The notes: a model not told the origin generated them from the sequence alone. A DNA stretch of 64,000 nt from Psychrobacter glacincola (GCF_904846215.1 NZ_CAJGZK010000002.1:124001-188000), one strand, 5' to 3'. Counted from the stretch's first letter, positions 49,510 to 59,715 are shown. Made by a program: numbers and translations.

Positions 49510-50238
49510 TTAAGCACCGCAATGTGCGCTTACACCTTTATTTTCTATAAAAGTATTTACCTGCTCTAGTCGCTCAGGCGTGCCAACGTCTATCCAATTA
49601 TCAAGCATGATTTCAGCCGTCACTTGAAATTTTATCATCGCGTATCTAAGTAAGGGTCCAAGGGCGGCAGACTGACCTGACACCAAGCCATCAACCAATC
49701 GCGGCGACACGACACTGATGCCGGCAAAAGTATATTTATCGCCATCACCAATTGTCTGCTCGCTTGCCAAACCATTATTAATAGCGAAGTCGCCACCCTC
49801 ATTATGCTCCGGATTATCAATCAATAATAAATGGGCGCGCTGGTCTGCACCTAGCTCATAGGTGATTAATTGACTAAAATCAAATGTCGTCCATATGTCA
49901 GAGTTGACTAAGATAAATGGCTCGTCTTTTAACTTCCCAGTTTGTAGCGCTTTAAAAATACCACCTGCTGTCTCTAATGGCGCGTCAGCTTCAAGTGACC
50001 AATGCAACTGTACGCCAAACTGCGCGCCATCGCCAAGCGTGTCCATCAACTTATCAGCCAGCCAAGAAGCATTAATCGTAATGTCGGTTATGCCAGCAGC
50101 TTTGAGTGCTTTAATATGCCAAACAATAAGGGGCTGCCCGCCTACTTCAACCAAGGGTTTTGGCGTCTCAAGGGTCAATGGACGCAGGCGCGTGCCCTTA
50201 CCTGCTGCCAAAATCATGGCTTGCGTTATTACCGACAT
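49510..50238 (-). CDS. murU: N-acetylmuramate alpha-1-phosphate uridylyltransferase MurU
   Basis: MurU makes UDP-MurNAc from MurNAc-1-phosphate in the peptidoglycan-recycling shortcut that bypasses MurA. The 242-residue nucleotidyltransferase has the signature AMILAAGKGTRLRPLT at about 7-22, followed by TPKPLVEVGGQPLI, ETAGGI and the metal site NSDIW. Together with the adjacent amgK, it fits the Pseudomonas putida AmgK-MurU pathway. AAGGA six bases before the ATG supports the start. Confidence 0.92.
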   Translation of the reverse strand: MSVITQAMILAAGKGTRLRPLTLETPKPLVEVGGQPLIVWHIKALKAAGITDITINASWLADKLMDTLGDGAQFGVQLHWSLEADAPLETAGGIFKALQTGKLKDEPFILVNSDIWTTFDFSQLITYELGADQRAHLLLIDNPEHNEGGDFAINNGLASEQTIGDGDKYTFAGISVVSPRLVDGLVSGQSAALGPLLRYAMIKFQVTAEIMLDNWIDVGTPERLEQVNTFIENKGVSAHCGA

Positions 50239-50321
50239 AAATAATCCTTATTTTTGGCAAATTTATACAAGGTGACTGCTTATCAATAGCTTTGAATACA
50301 TTGGTATTAAATATACGAGCG

Positions 50322-51458
50322 TTAAATATATTGCTGCCCAAATTTGGTTTGATAGGCGGGCAATACTGTATTCATCATCCATTGATTAAATGGCAAAATA
50401 ACTTGTTGTAAACGCTTACTGCCTTGCGTAGTTAGTTGAGTACTTAACCAGTCTAATTCAAATAGAAAGTCCCGCACCACTTTAGGAATATCGGCTAAAT
50501 AGCGGCTTTTGCCATCACGCTCATAAAGCCGGATAAAAATACCTAACACTTTTAGATGTCGTTGTACGCCCATGATATTGACCTGACTTTCAAGTTGCTC
50601 AGCACTGTCTGCTGTTACCAGTCCCGCCTGTTTTTGTAACTGCCAAAAGTCATGAATCCACTGCGTTACTTGCGCTTCCGACCATTCGACATAGGCATCA
50701 CGCAGCAATGATACCAAATCATAGCTATGCGCGCCAATCACGGCATCTTGAAAATCAATCACCCCTAATCGCGTGTTATCCGCCTGATCCTGCATCAAAT
50801 TGCGGCTATGATAATCACGATGGACGATGACTTGTGGTTGTAATAGAATCTCTTCTATCAAGGCTAATTTTAGGTTTTCCCATAATGACGTATCAAGTGT
50901 CACGCCGATATGTGGAATAAACCACTCGCTAAATAAGTCCATTTCACGGGTTAGCATTGCGGCATCATAATCAGGCAATTGATACTGAGATTTTGCTGTC
51001 TCTACCGGTATCTGTTGCAGCGCAGCTAGTGTCTGCATTGCTAATTGATAGTAGTCATTTACTTGCGCAGGCGTAGCACCAACCAATAAATGAGCGAACT
51101 CTACCGCGCCAAAATCTTGCAAGACCAAAAAGCCTTTTGTCACATCTTGCGCGATCAGCGTCGGCACATTGATGGCTTGCGACATGAGCTTTGCTACATT
51201 AATAAACTGCTGCATCGCGTCTTGCTCATCAGCCGAATCCATGACAATATAACGCGCTATTTTTGTCGTATCATCCGTACCACCAGCTACTAGCTGAATA
51301 CGGTGGTAACGGCGAGCACTGGCATCACCCGGTAAGCTCTCAAGGGTAAAGGGTTGATTCTCGAACACTTGCTGCAACCAGCACTCTAATGACTCTTGGC
51401 GCGTATTAATGGCAGGTATCGTAGGATTTAATAGTGTTTTATCGGTCATAAAAAGCAT
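50322..51458 (-). CDS. amgK: MurNAc/GlcNAc anomeric kinase AmgK
   Basis: AmgK phosphorylates MurNAc at C1 to feed MurU. The 378-residue protein belongs to the aminoglycoside-phosphotransferase (APH) fold: catalytic loop IVHRDYHSRNLM, and metal-binding VIDFQDAVIG. The N-terminal lobe starts with LPGDASARRYHRIQL. It lies 83 bp upstream of murU on the same strand and is divergent from lptD, the arrangement known from Pseudomonas. Starts at 51458 or 51449 (MTDKTL) are both possible; neither has a good ribosome site. Confidence 0.92.
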   Translation of the reverse strand: MLFMTDKTLLNPTIPAINTRQESLECWLQQVFENQPFTLESLPGDASARRYHRIQLVAGGTDDTTKIARYIVMDSADEQDAMQQFINVAKLMSQAINVPTLIAQDVTKGFLVLQDFGAVEFAHLLVGATPAQVNDYYQLAMQTLAALQQIPVETAKSQYQLPDYDAAMLTREMDLFSEWFIPHIGVTLDTSLWENLKLALIEEILLQPQVIVHRDYHSRNLMQDQADNTRLGVIDFQDAVIGAHSYDLVSLLRDAYVEWSEAQVTQWIHDFWQLQKQAGLVTADSAEQLESQVNIMGVQRHLKVLGIFIRLYERDGKSRYLADIPKVVRDFLFELDWLSTQLTTQGSKRLQQVILPFNQWMMNTVLPAYQTKFGQQYI

Positions 51459-51769
51459 CGCAGGTTAAATATAAGTCGTAAATGACTAAATGAGTGATAA
51501 GTAGGACAAATACTTGCTAAAATAGTGGGCGCTTATTGCACAGTCGCTGCTCTCTTAAAAATTGCATGGCTATCTAATAAACTTTGATAATTTGATAAAT
51601 AGTGTAGCTGATTTGGTTTTTTTTGACTATGATTAGTCGTCATTATATGTAAAACGTCCCAACTTTTAAGATTATATTATTTATTATTCGTTTATAAAGC
51701 GCTGTAGCTGTCTAAAATAGGCTTGATAGACGATATATTGCAATCCAATAGGCTCTACAAATCATAGGT
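51459..51769. other. Divergent promoter region between amgK and lptD
   Basis: A 311-bp AT-rich spacer with no gene and no repeat copy. It should carry promoters for both the amgK-murU and the lptD-surA transcripts; I cannot assign them with confidence. Confidence 0.5.
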
Positions 51770-54745
51770 GTGCCCTTGTTATATTCTCCGCTTTACCAAA
51801 GCATCCGTTTGATTTTATTTGGCGCGCTAGGCTTATCGAGCCTGACCGTTAGTGCCGCTATCAATCAGACTGACTCGATGATGCCTGAGCCATTGGTGGC
51901 TGATAGCTCAAACCAGTATGCCGATGACGTAGCAACTGATGCCAATATTGATGCTGGTTTTAATAATGAAATCAATCAAGACATCCGCTATCAAAGCGAC
52001 AGTCAGCAGTCAGCAGCCTATAAAAAAGCCAGTTTGAGTAGTGAGGCTACTTTAGGTAATGACGCGGCTGTAAATAATAGCAATATCACTGAGATTAATG
52101 ATCGTAACAAGACGAGCCAAGATAGCCGCGTTGCCCCAGTAAATACAGGCAACCCATCAAAAGCTGGTAATCGTCGAATTGATACCAATGATGAGAGTAT
52201 TCAAGAAAGCCTTAAACGTTTAGCAGAGTTTTATGAGCTGACGCCAGAGACGAGCGCTTCAACAGTAAACAGCAATCAAAATAGCCTGACACCTGTAACC
52301 ACCAACATTCCAACTGTCGGCAGCAACCTGCAACTGCTGCCAAACACTGTCGATAGCGCTGAGCGCTGCGAAGGTCAATGGGTTTATCCTAAGAAAAATC
52401 CCAATTATCAACGGGCTATCAATGAAGCAGGCGCCAGTAATGGTCAACCAGCACCAAATTTAAACGGTCTGCCCAATAATCAAGCGCCGCTATTTGCAGA
52501 ATCAGATTATGGCTACTACGATAGTGTCGATTATGCCGAGCTATCAGGTAATGTCATCATTGACCAAGGGACTCAGCATATTGAAGCCGAAAAAATCGTA
52601 CTGGACTTAAGTAACGGGGTGGCGGCAGCGCAAGGTAACGTGATGTTTACGGATCAAGCCACCGGCAATGCTTCTGCGACTGGAGCACAAGACCGCACTC
52701 AACAAAACGGTAGAACCAGCCTCACTGAAAAAGCGGCGCAAGGTGGTCTCATCGGTGTCGCTGACGATTTGAATTATAATACTGAAACGGGGCAATCTAC
52801 TGCTACGAATGTCGCTTTTGCCAGTGTTGAGCTACAATCACATGGTTATGCCAAGCGCTTAAACCGACCGAATGAGAGCCAGTATGAATTGGATGAGGTC
52901 ATGTATAGCACCTGTCCTCCGACCAATCGTAAGTGGCAATTTGATGCCAAAAGCATAGATTTAGACACCGAAACAGGACGCGGTGAAGCCTACAATACCA
53001 CTTTCCGTATTGCCGATGTGCCCGTATTTTACCTGCCATATTTTAACTTTCCGATAGACAGTCGACGCGGTAGTGGGTTTTTATTGCCCAATGCAAGTAT
53101 CAGTAGTGAAAATGGGCTTGAAATTGATGTACCTTACTACTTCAATCTAGCACCCAACTATGATGCTACGCTCAGCACGCATATCTATAGCACCCGTAAT
53201 CCCATGCTATCTGGCGAGTTTCGCTATTTAACCGAGAATTATGGCGAGGGTATCTTTAATGGTTCCTATTTGCCTAATGATAAAGAATACGATGGCGAAG
53301 ACCGCCGCAGTTTATTTTATGATCATTATTGGTCATCTACCAGCATTCCACGTCTGAGTGGTGAGGCCAAATACAGCTACGTGTCAGATGCCGACTACCT
53401 CAATGATTTTGATACGCTAGGGTTATCAGATAACACCCTAAATCTACCGCGCCGCGCGCAGTTGAATTATTATAATGATTATGTCGATGGTGAGCTAAAA
53501 GTAGAAACCTTCCAAACACTTGATGCGCTGAATGGTAACGGGCAGATATTGCAAGATAAAGACAAACCTTACTCACGCCTGCCGCAGCTCAAACTTGATT
53601 ATCGCCTGCCTTGGGCGAAGAATTTTGATATTACTGGCGTAAGTGACTCTGCTTATTTTAAAAAATCCATCGATGATGGTTCTGAGAGTGAAAAAAGTGG
53701 CACGCGTTTTTATAATAAACTCAGCGCCTCTTACCCTATGGAGAATTCATGGGGTTATATCAAGCCAAAGCTAAGCTTACAGCACCTGTTTACCACTTAT
53801 GATCAAGACAGCTTGGTGGACAATTCATTGGGTAAAGATGATGGCAGCCAATCAGTGTTTGTTCCCCAAGCCAGTATTGATGCAGGTTTGCATTTTTATC
53901 AAGCAGGTTCGCCGTTTGGTGCATTTGACGATACCTTAGGCGGTTATCGCCTGCTTAGCCCACGTTTAAAATATACCTACTCGCCTTACCAAGACCAAAA
54001 TGATATTCCAAACTTTAATACTCGTATTGCCTCCATCAATTATGAGCAACTGTTTTCAGACAGCTGGTTCTTGGGACATGATCGCTTGCAAGATTTACAC
54101 GCTTTTACCCCAGGCATTAACTATCGTTACATCGATGCAACGGGCGTGACACGTTTTGATGGTAGCATTGGTGAGCAATTTTATCTCGATGATGGACGCG
54201 TTACGCTTGATAATACAAAACCTGTCTTTACCTCATCCTCTTCAGGATTGGTTTGGGATACCAGTACCCAGCCTTACAATAATGTCTGGATTGATGTGAG
54301 TGGCGCGCTGACCAACAGCTATGATTTAAATCATATTACCACTGAATTACGTTATCAGCCCTCTGACAACAGCCTATTTAATGTAGGCTTTATCAAACGT
54401 CAACGTGATGAAAACACCAACCAGCTGCCATTGTCGGCATTGACAGCGTCAGCAGTTTTCCCAATTAATAACAACTGGCGTGTATTGGCCCAAGGTCAAT
54501 ATGACTATAATCGCAATCAGATGCTCGATTCACTGATTGGAATCGATTATGAGGATTGCTGTTTTGGCTTTGCGGTGTATGGTCGTCGTTACTATAATGA
54601 CTTAAATATTGCCGACAAACCCACACAAGCAATTATGGCAGAAGTGAGATTGAGTGGTCTTGGCAGCGGTAGCAGTCGTCTAACGCGCTTGCTGGCTGAT
54701 AAAGTGTTAGGCTTTGAGCCTGTTCAAAGCGCATGGAAAGATTAA
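51770..54745 (+). CDS. lptD: LPS-assembly protein LptD
   Basis: LptD is the outer-membrane barrel that, with LptE, inserts LPS. At 991 residues it is longer than E. coli LptD (784). A signal peptide (SIRLILFGALGLSSLTVSAA, ending about residue 29) is followed by about 170 Asn/Ser/Asp/Thr-rich residues. The LptA-like domain follows (VDYAELSGNVIIDQGTQHIE, from about 260), then the barrel (PVFYLPYFNFPIDSRRGSGF). Cysteines CEGQW, STCPP and the DCCFG pair suit the two-disulfide LptD scheme. The start is GTG at 51770 with AGG too close; a TTG six bases later is an alternative. surA follows. Confidence 0.93.
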   Translation: MPLLYSPLYQSIRLILFGALGLSSLTVSAAINQTDSMMPEPLVADSSNQYADDVATDANIDAGFNNEINQDIRYQSDSQQSAAYKKASLSSEATLGNDAAVNNSNITEINDRNKTSQDSRVAPVNTGNPSKAGNRRIDTNDESIQESLKRLAEFYELTPETSASTVNSNQNSLTPVTTNIPTVGSNLQLLPNTVDSAERCEGQWVYPKKNPNYQRAINEAGASNGQPAPNLNGLPNNQAPLFAESDYGYYDSVDYAELSGNVIIDQGTQHIEAEKIVLDLSNGVAAAQGNVMFTDQATGNASATGAQDRTQQNGRTSLTEKAAQGGLIGVADDLNYNTETGQSTATNVAFASVELQSHGYAKRLNRPNESQYELDEVMYSTCPPTNRKWQFDAKSIDLDTETGRGEAYNTTFRIADVPVFYLPYFNFPIDSRRGSGFLLPNASISSENGLEIDVPYYFNLAPNYDATLSTHIYSTRNPMLSGEFRYLTENYGEGIFNGSYLPNDKEYDGEDRRSLFYDHYWSSTSIPRLSGEAKYSYVSDADYLNDFDTLGLSDNTLNLPRRAQLNYYNDYVDGELKVETFQTLDALNGNGQILQDKDKPYSRLPQLKLDYRLPWAKNFDITGVSDSAYFKKSIDDGSESEKSGTRFYNKLSASYPMENSWGYIKPKLSLQHLFTTYDQDSLVDNSLGKDDGSQSVFVPQASIDAGLHFYQAGSPFGAFDDTLGGYRLLSPRLKYTYSPYQDQNDIPNFNTRIASINYEQLFSDSWFLGHDRLQDLHAFTPGINYRYIDATGVTRFDGSIGEQFYLDDGRVTLDNTKPVFTSSSSGLVWDTSTQPYNNVWIDVSGALTNSYDLNHITTELRYQPSDNSLFNVGFIKRQRDENTNQLPLSALTASAVFPINNNWRVLAQGQYDYNRNQMLDSLIGIDYEDCCFGFAVYGRRYYNDLNIADKPTQAIMAEVRLSGLGSGSSRLTRLLADKVLGFEPVQSAWKD

Positions 54746-54937
54746 AAACATAATGAGAGACAAGCCTAATTTATAGCCTATTATGTGTGGTATAAAATGA
54801 TTTGAATTCTATTATAAACAACCTTAGCCACTACTTTAGTATTAATATTTTTAGCATTAACATTGTTTGATACTTAAAGTATGGCGAGTGGATTTAACCG
54901 ATTACCATCCGATGCAATGACATTGATGAGGAGCATC

Positions 54938-56335
54938 ATGAGATTTTTTTCTTTACGCCAAACAAGCCAAGCAGTAGTCCTATCTATGGGTTTAATGACT
55001 GCTCTTACCCTGAGCGTTAGCGCCCAAGCAGCAACGGTGAACGCTGCAAAAGCGCAAGCGACGACAACTCAAAAAAATAGCGTGGCTCGTTTAACGCCTG
55101 CCAATAGTACAGATGGCATCATTGCATTGGTGAATGAAAATGCGATTTTAAAAAGTGATCTTGTTGCTGCTATTGCTCAGACACAGGCACGTGCAAAGGC
55201 TGCAGGCGAACCTATCGCCAATTCAGCACAGTTACAGTCAGAAGTATTAAACGCCCTTATCTTGCGTGAGCTACAGCTGTCTTTGATTAAACGTGTTGGG
55301 TTAAATCCTGACGAAGCGGCTATCAATAAGCGCTTGGAACAAATAGCAAAAGCGGAAGGGCTAAGTAGCATCGCAGCTTTACAGCAGCGCTTAGACTCAG
55401 CGCAATCGGGCAGCTACGCGACTTTGCGCGCGCAGCTGATTGAAGATACAGCGATTCAAGCCTTACAACAGCGTCAAATCACCAATCGCGTGCGCATTAG
55501 CGAACAAGATATTGACGCATTTTTGGCATCACCTGAAGCCAAACGCTTGAATCAAAGTGAGTATCAGACTGTCCATGTCCGCGTTCCATATATAGATGAC
55601 TATAGCCGCCTATCAGAGGCGCAGCGTAACGACGCCTTAAAAGTGGCGCAAAATCTACGTACGCGCCTTCTAGTGCCAAATGTCGATGTGGCTGAAGCCA
55701 TTGTAGCCAGTCAAGGCAATTACCCTATCCCACTACAAGGTGGTGATATGGGCTTTCATAAAGCCGCTGCCCTCCCAACTGAGCTATCTAGCGAGATTAC
55801 CAAGCTTGAGGTTGGCGCTGTGAGTGCCCCTTTAATCACGCCTGAAGGCATTGACATCATCAAGCTTGCTAATAAAAAAGCCAGTGATACCATGCTTGTC
55901 CCTCAGTGGAATACCAGCCATATCTTGGTCAAAGTTGATGAGCTGCAAACGGACGCCCTTGCCGAGCAAAAAATCAATGACCTCTATAGCCAGCTACGTA
56001 ATGGGGCAGATTTTGCAAGTTTGGCATCAACCTATTCAGACGATCCTGGTTCAGCAGGACGTGGTGGCGATCTAGATTGGGTTGGTGAAGATCAAATGAT
56101 TGGTCCGTTTGAAACGATGATGAAAAACACCGCAGTCGGTGACTATTCTGCTCCGTTTAAAACGCAATTTGGTTGGCACATACTTAAAGTTGAAGGTAAA
56201 CGTCAACAAGATGTCAGCGATGAGTATCGTCGTACTATGGCACGTCAAGCACTATATCAACGTTTAGCACCGCAGGCGAAGGAAGATTGGTTGCAAGAGC
56301 TACGTGCTGGCGCTTATATTCAAGTATTGGGTTAA
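54938..56335 (+). CDS. surA: Periplasmic chaperone/peptidyl-prolyl isomerase SurA
   Basis: SurA escorts outer-membrane proteins, including LptD, through the periplasm. The protein is 465 residues with a signal peptide (residues 1 to about 31, ending SVSAQA). A SurA N-terminal domain follows (DGIIALVNENAILKSDL), then two parvulin domains; the second is clear (WNTSHILVKVDE and STYSDDPGSAGRGGDLDWV). I chose the ATG at 54938 because GAGGAG precedes it and a good signal peptide follows; the frame is open upstream to 54881. It follows lptD in the order seen widely in gammaproteobacteria. Confidence 0.95.
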   Translation: MRFFSLRQTSQAVVLSMGLMTALTLSVSAQAATVNAAKAQATTTQKNSVARLTPANSTDGIIALVNENAILKSDLVAAIAQTQARAKAAGEPIANSAQLQSEVLNALILRELQLSLIKRVGLNPDEAAINKRLEQIAKAEGLSSIAALQQRLDSAQSGSYATLRAQLIEDTAIQALQQRQITNRVRISEQDIDAFLASPEAKRLNQSEYQTVHVRVPYIDDYSRLSEAQRNDALKVAQNLRTRLLVPNVDVAEAIVASQGNYPIPLQGGDMGFHKAAALPTELSSEITKLEVGAVSAPLITPEGIDIIKLANKKASDTMLVPQWNTSHILVKVDELQTDALAEQKINDLYSQLRNGADFASLASTYSDDPGSAGRGGDLDWVGEDQMIGPFETMMKNTAVGDYSAPFKTQFGWHILKVEGKRQQDVSDEYRRTMARQALYQRLAPQAKEDWLQELRAGAYIQVLG

Positions 56336-56370
56336 TCCATGCTTAACTAATAGCTGATAAAACGTGTTGA

Positions 56371-56405
56371 AAAAGGGTATATGCTAATGCAGATACCCTT
56401 TTTTA
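56371..56405 (+). terminator. Terminator of surA
   Basis: AAGGGTAT pairs with ATACCCTT and is followed by a T-run (TTTTTT). It lies about 35 bp after the surA stop. Confidence 0.9.
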
Positions 56406-56491
56406 TTACTCAAAATAATACCGAACATATGAATATTCGAGTATAAGAATAACGAGCAAAAACCTATAGATCAATATCTTACACACAAAGA

Positions 56492-56527
56492 AAAGCCCCG
56501 AACCTAGGGCGATTGGTTCAGGGCTTT
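56492..56527. repeat. 13-bp hairpin of unknown role
   Basis: AAAGCCCCGAACC at 56492-56504 and GGTTCAGGGCTTT at 56515-56527 pair in 12 of 13 positions around a 10-nt loop. The stem is GC-rich for this genome. It has A and T bases at the base on both sides, so it could be a bidirectional terminator for surA and the convergent EEP gene. Confidence 0.6.
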
Positions 56528-56789
56528 GGTATTTCATATTGTTATTATTATCTCTTCCGTGTTGACTCATCCTAAGTCATAAACAGTAATCCATGAGCCA
56601 GTGGGCTGTCCTGTCCTATTATTGATACTGTCTCAACACCACATCCTTGCGTATCCTTGTGTTGATGGGTGTATTCTAAGACAATTAATGTGCTGCAACT
56701 AGAGGCTAAAGACCTTATTTGATGTAAGCATTTGCTTACGTCTTTATCGAGCAATTCAAGAAAGTTTATGACCTAGTTTAGCTTTGTTA

Positions 56790-57989
56790 TCAATTGCTAT
56801 TATTCTGTGCTTCTGCGTGCTCTTTAGATAGTTTACTGCCCTCTTTTTTACCCGCTTTGATTTTATTCTCTGTTTCTTTAGAGTCTTCTGCTTGTTCACT
56901 AGGAGCATTGTCTTCCTGTTTACTCGCCTTTTCTGGCTCATATTGCAATGTTGTCAGCACCGGAAAGTGATCAGAGCCAATCGAGGGTAAACGTTGAATA
57001 TCAATAACCGTAAAACAAGGACTATGAAAAAGATGATCGAGCGCCCAACGTAAAAATGGATAATCGACGTGAAAGGTATTGATAAAATGCCGCCCGATAC
57101 GAGGATCTAGTAGACCTGAAATACGCTGAAAGCGACGAGTAGTCTTTGACCAAGCGACATCATTAAGATCCCCTGCTAGTATGGCAGTCTGCTCATTGTC
57201 TTTAATATGCTTGCCAACCATCAGCAGCTCTGCATCGCGGGTAGTAGATTTGTCTGCTTCCGTTGGACTTGGTGGCATCGGATGCAAGCAGTACAGCCAA
57301 ATGACGCGCCCGCCCTGCAAACGCAGCTGAGTATGAATAGACGGTATGTCATCGATGATTAGATATTTAACTTCAGGGTCTATCAGCTCAAGCTTAGAAT
57401 AAAGATGCATACCGTATAAATTGTCTAAGGGTACTTTTACGGTATATGAATAATCGGCTTCGATTTGATTCAGCGCCTTCTCCCATTTCTCATCACTCTC
57501 TAAAGTAATCAAAATATCAGGCTGCTTCCGTTGTACCAATTCAACCAATTTGTAGGTGTCGTCATTGGTCGTCAATACATTTGAGACCATGATTTTTAAC
57601 TGATGTTCTTGCACATCCGGCTTGTCTTTAGCATTTAGTACTTCTTTTTTCCATAGCATGGTGTACGGCAATACCATTCTAAACTGAAAGGCTAAGGCAA
57701 TACTCAACGCCCCAAACAGCAGCCACTGTACCAATTGCCAGTCTGAGCCAAATGCCACCATACCGATCCATGCAATGATCCCTAGTATCATGATTTGGAT
57801 ACGAGGGAAATCCACACCGCGTACCCACCAGTTGTCTAGCGGCAGCCAGCCCCATATGGTGACAAATGTGACAAGCCCTGCCAGTCCTTGTGCACCATAG
57901 TATAGAAATGAGAAATCCATAATGTGTATCGACCACTTATCAAATGAATGGCTAAGCCAGTGATTGTATTTATTATTACTGTTCTGCAT
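56790..57989 (-). CDS. Endonuclease/exonuclease/phosphatase (EEP) family membrane protein
   Basis: The 399-residue protein has N-terminal transmembrane helices within residues 20-115 (FLYYGAQGLAGLVTFVTIWG, IMILGIIAWIGMVAFG and the next). An EEP domain follows: MVSNVLTTNDD, ILITLESDEKW, LAGDLNDVAW and the catalytic SDHFPVL at the end. The C-terminal 50 residues are a highly charged low-complexity tail (KETENKIKAGKKEGSK). The catalytic side is likely periplasmic. Substrate unknown; EEP members cleave phosphodiesters in nucleic acids or lipids. No ribosome site is clear before the ATG at 57989, and a start at MDFSFLYYG is also possible. Confidence 0.82.
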   Translation of the reverse strand: MQNSNNKYNHWLSHSFDKWSIHIMDFSFLYYGAQGLAGLVTFVTIWGWLPLDNWWVRGVDFPRIQIMILGIIAWIGMVAFGSDWQLVQWLLFGALSIALAFQFRMVLPYTMLWKKEVLNAKDKPDVQEHQLKIMVSNVLTTNDDTYKLVELVQRKQPDILITLESDEKWEKALNQIEADYSYTVKVPLDNLYGMHLYSKLELIDPEVKYLIIDDIPSIHTQLRLQGGRVIWLYCLHPMPPSPTEADKSTTRDAELLMVGKHIKDNEQTAILAGDLNDVAWSKTTRRFQRISGLLDPRIGRHFINTFHVDYPFLRWALDHLFHSPCFTVIDIQRLPSIGSDHFPVLTTLQYEPEKASKQEDNAPSEQAEDSKETENKIKAGKKEGSKLSKEHAEAQNNSN

Positions 57990-58504
57990 TTATGATAGCA
58001 ACATAAGCAGCTTATAGATCATAAATCATGCAGACTTAGCATATGGGCTTACTTTAGCATGTCAAACGACCAGCACCTACTACTGAACATTAATTATCCA
58101 ATAGACACTATAAAAAATTACAATGATAATGCTTGCATTTAGGCTTATGCTATAGTCGATCGTAAACAAAAGAAATGTAAATATTATCAAGCACTAGGTT
58201 AATTTTCATTGCTTGCTGTGCCTATGCAGACAGAAGATGCGAATCATTAACCCCAGTAGTTATGTACCCTTTTAAAAGTGGATTAACTATATTGAGCAAA
58301 GTTCATACTTTACTAAGAATTGCTATCATTTCTAGTTTATTAGCCTATTTTGAGTCCTGACCATAACTCAAAGTTATCACCAGCATAGTTAATAGTGTTA
58401 GTAAAACCCGCGAAACCAGTCAAAAAACCTTGCTTTTTGGGGCTATTCACGGCATTGTTATTGGTTGGCGATGCAACAATTTATTGTAAAAAGGATTGAG
58501 TTTG
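57990..58504. other. Divergent promoter region upstream of asd
   Basis: This 515-bp spacer contains MITE copy 8 (58153-58289) and a small palindrome ATAACT-caa-AGTTAT at 58363-58377. I looked for a lysine-riboswitch-like leader for asd and could not support one. No gene is seen. Confidence 0.45.
58153..58289 (-). mobile_element. MITE-like element copy 8 (137 bp, second subfamily)
   Basis: In reverse orientation: begins TAGTCGATCGTAAACAAAAG, ends GTGGATTAACTA, flanked by TA (58151-58152, 58290-58291). Its CCTTTTAAAAGTGGATTAACTA end matches, in reverse, the CCACTTTTAAAAGGG start of copy 5. The arms have decayed more than in the other copies (CACTAGGTTAAT against ATTAACCCCAGTAGT). Confidence 0.8.
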
Positions 58505-59638
58505 ATGAGTAATTTAACAGTGGGCTTGGTAGGCTGGCGCGGTATGGTCGGGTCAGTATTGTTACAACGTATGATGGAAGAAAAAGACTTTGACGGTATT
58601 ACACCGGTGTTTTTTTCAACCAGTAATGCAGGCGGTGATGCGCCAAGTTTTGATGGTATTAAGACCAGCCAACTACAAGATGCTCATGATATTGACGCCC
58701 TTACCGCTTGTGATGTCATTATTACCTGCCAAGGTGGCGACTATACCTCAAAGGTCCATCAACCACTGCGTGACAGTGGCTGGACTGGCTATTGGATTGA
58801 TGCGGCAAGTACATTACGCATGGAAGATGACAGCATCATCATTCTTGATCCGGTTAACCGTAGCGTTATCGATAGTGCACTTGCTGAGGGTAAAAAGGAC
58901 TTTATCGGTGGTAACTGTACCGTTTCATTAATGCTAATGGCGATTGGTGAATTGTTCAATAAAGGCTGGGTCGAATGGGTCAGCGCCATGACGTATCAAG
59001 CCGCTAGTGGTTCAGGTGCCAACAACATGCGCGAGCTTATCGCAGGTATGGGTATATTGCATGATGCCGTCAAAGACGAGCTTGCCAATCCTGCCAGCGC
59101 CATTCTTGAGATTGATAAGAAAATTGCTCAGACTCAACGCTCAGACGATTTCCCTAAACAATACTTCGGCGTGCCATTAGCCGGTAGCTTAATTCCTTAT
59201 ATCGATTCTCAGCTTGAAAACAAACAATCTCGTGAAGAGTGGAAAGGTGGCGTTGAAACCAATAAAATCCTTGGCAACTCTGAAGCAGATAAGATTGCTA
59301 TCGATGGCATGTGTGTGCGCGTTGGCGCCATGCGCTGTCATGCACAAGGCTTAACCATCAAGCTTAAAAAAGATATTCCGCTAGAAGAAATCGAAGCGGC
59401 ATTGAAAAATAGCGGTAACGAATGGTTGGACGTGGTAGAAGACGATAAAGAAGCGACTATGAATCGCTTAACGCCTGTGGCAGTGACCGGTAATTTGACG
59501 GTCGCATTAGGTCGCCTGCGTAAGCTGAATATGGGACCTGAGTATCTAGGCGCATTTACCGTCGGAGACCAACTATTATGGGGCGCAGCTGAGCCATTAC
59601 GCCGTATGCTCAATATCATCCGCGAGCAAAACAGCTAA
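58505..59638 (+). CDS. asd: Aspartate-semialdehyde dehydrogenase
   Basis: Asd reduces aspartyl phosphate, the branch point to lysine, threonine, methionine and diaminopimelate. It is 377 residues with the NADP loop [11 protein letters not shown] at about 7-17, the catalytic Cys138 in [10 protein letters not shown], and [15 protein letters not shown] chose ATG 58505 because AAGGA lies nine bases before it; the TTG at 58496 touches that AAGGA directly. A strong terminator follows, so it is a single-gene unit. Confidence 0.96.
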   Translation: MSNLTVGLVGWRGMVGSVLLQRMMEEKDFDGITPVFFSTSNAGGDAPSFDGIKTSQLQDAHDIDALTACDVIITCQGGDYTSKVHQPLRDSGWTGYWIDAASTLRMEDDSIIILDPVNRSVIDSALAEGKKDFIGGNCTVSLMLMAIGELFNKGWVEWVSAMTYQAASGSGANNMRELIAGMGILHDAVKDELANPASAILEIDKKIAQTQRSDDFPKQYFGVPLAGSLIPYIDSQLENKQSREEWKGGVETNKILGNSEADKIAIDGMCVRVGAMRCHAQGLTIKLKKDIPLEEIEAALKNSGNEWLDVVEDDKEATMNRLTPVAVTGNLTVALGRLRKLNMGPEYLGAFTVGDQLLWGAAEPLRRMLNIIREQNS

Positions 59639-59662
59639 ACCAAATTTTCTGAAATTAGATAT

Positions 59663-59690
59663 AAAAAAGACAGCAAATGCTGTCTTTTTT
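59663..59690 (+). terminator. Terminator of asd
   Basis: AAAAAAGACAGCA pairs with TGCTGTCTTTTTT, a perfect 13-bp stem with A- and T-runs, so it can serve both asd and the convergent SOUL gene. Confidence 0.9.
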
Positions 59691-59715
59691 ATGGGTTATT
59701 TTTATTAATAATAGG

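Larger units (their letters stand above)
56336..56789. other. Spacer with several hairpins
   Basis: This 454-bp region between convergent genes has three hairpins: the surA terminator (56371-56405), a 13-bp stem at 56492-56504 and 56515-56527, and GTAAGC/GCTTAC near 56724-56739. A 60-codon minus-strand frame (56572-56754) has no family match or ribosome site and is not called. The middle hairpin has no T-run. Confidence 0.5.

Noticed and set aside
56572..56754. 60-codon minus-strand frame between surA and the EEP gene
   Set aside because: No ribosome site or recognisable protein features; overlaps several hairpins.
57990..58504. Possible lysine riboswitch before asd
   Set aside because: Only a 6-bp palindrome was found; the conserved multi-helix lysine-riboswitch core could not be traced.
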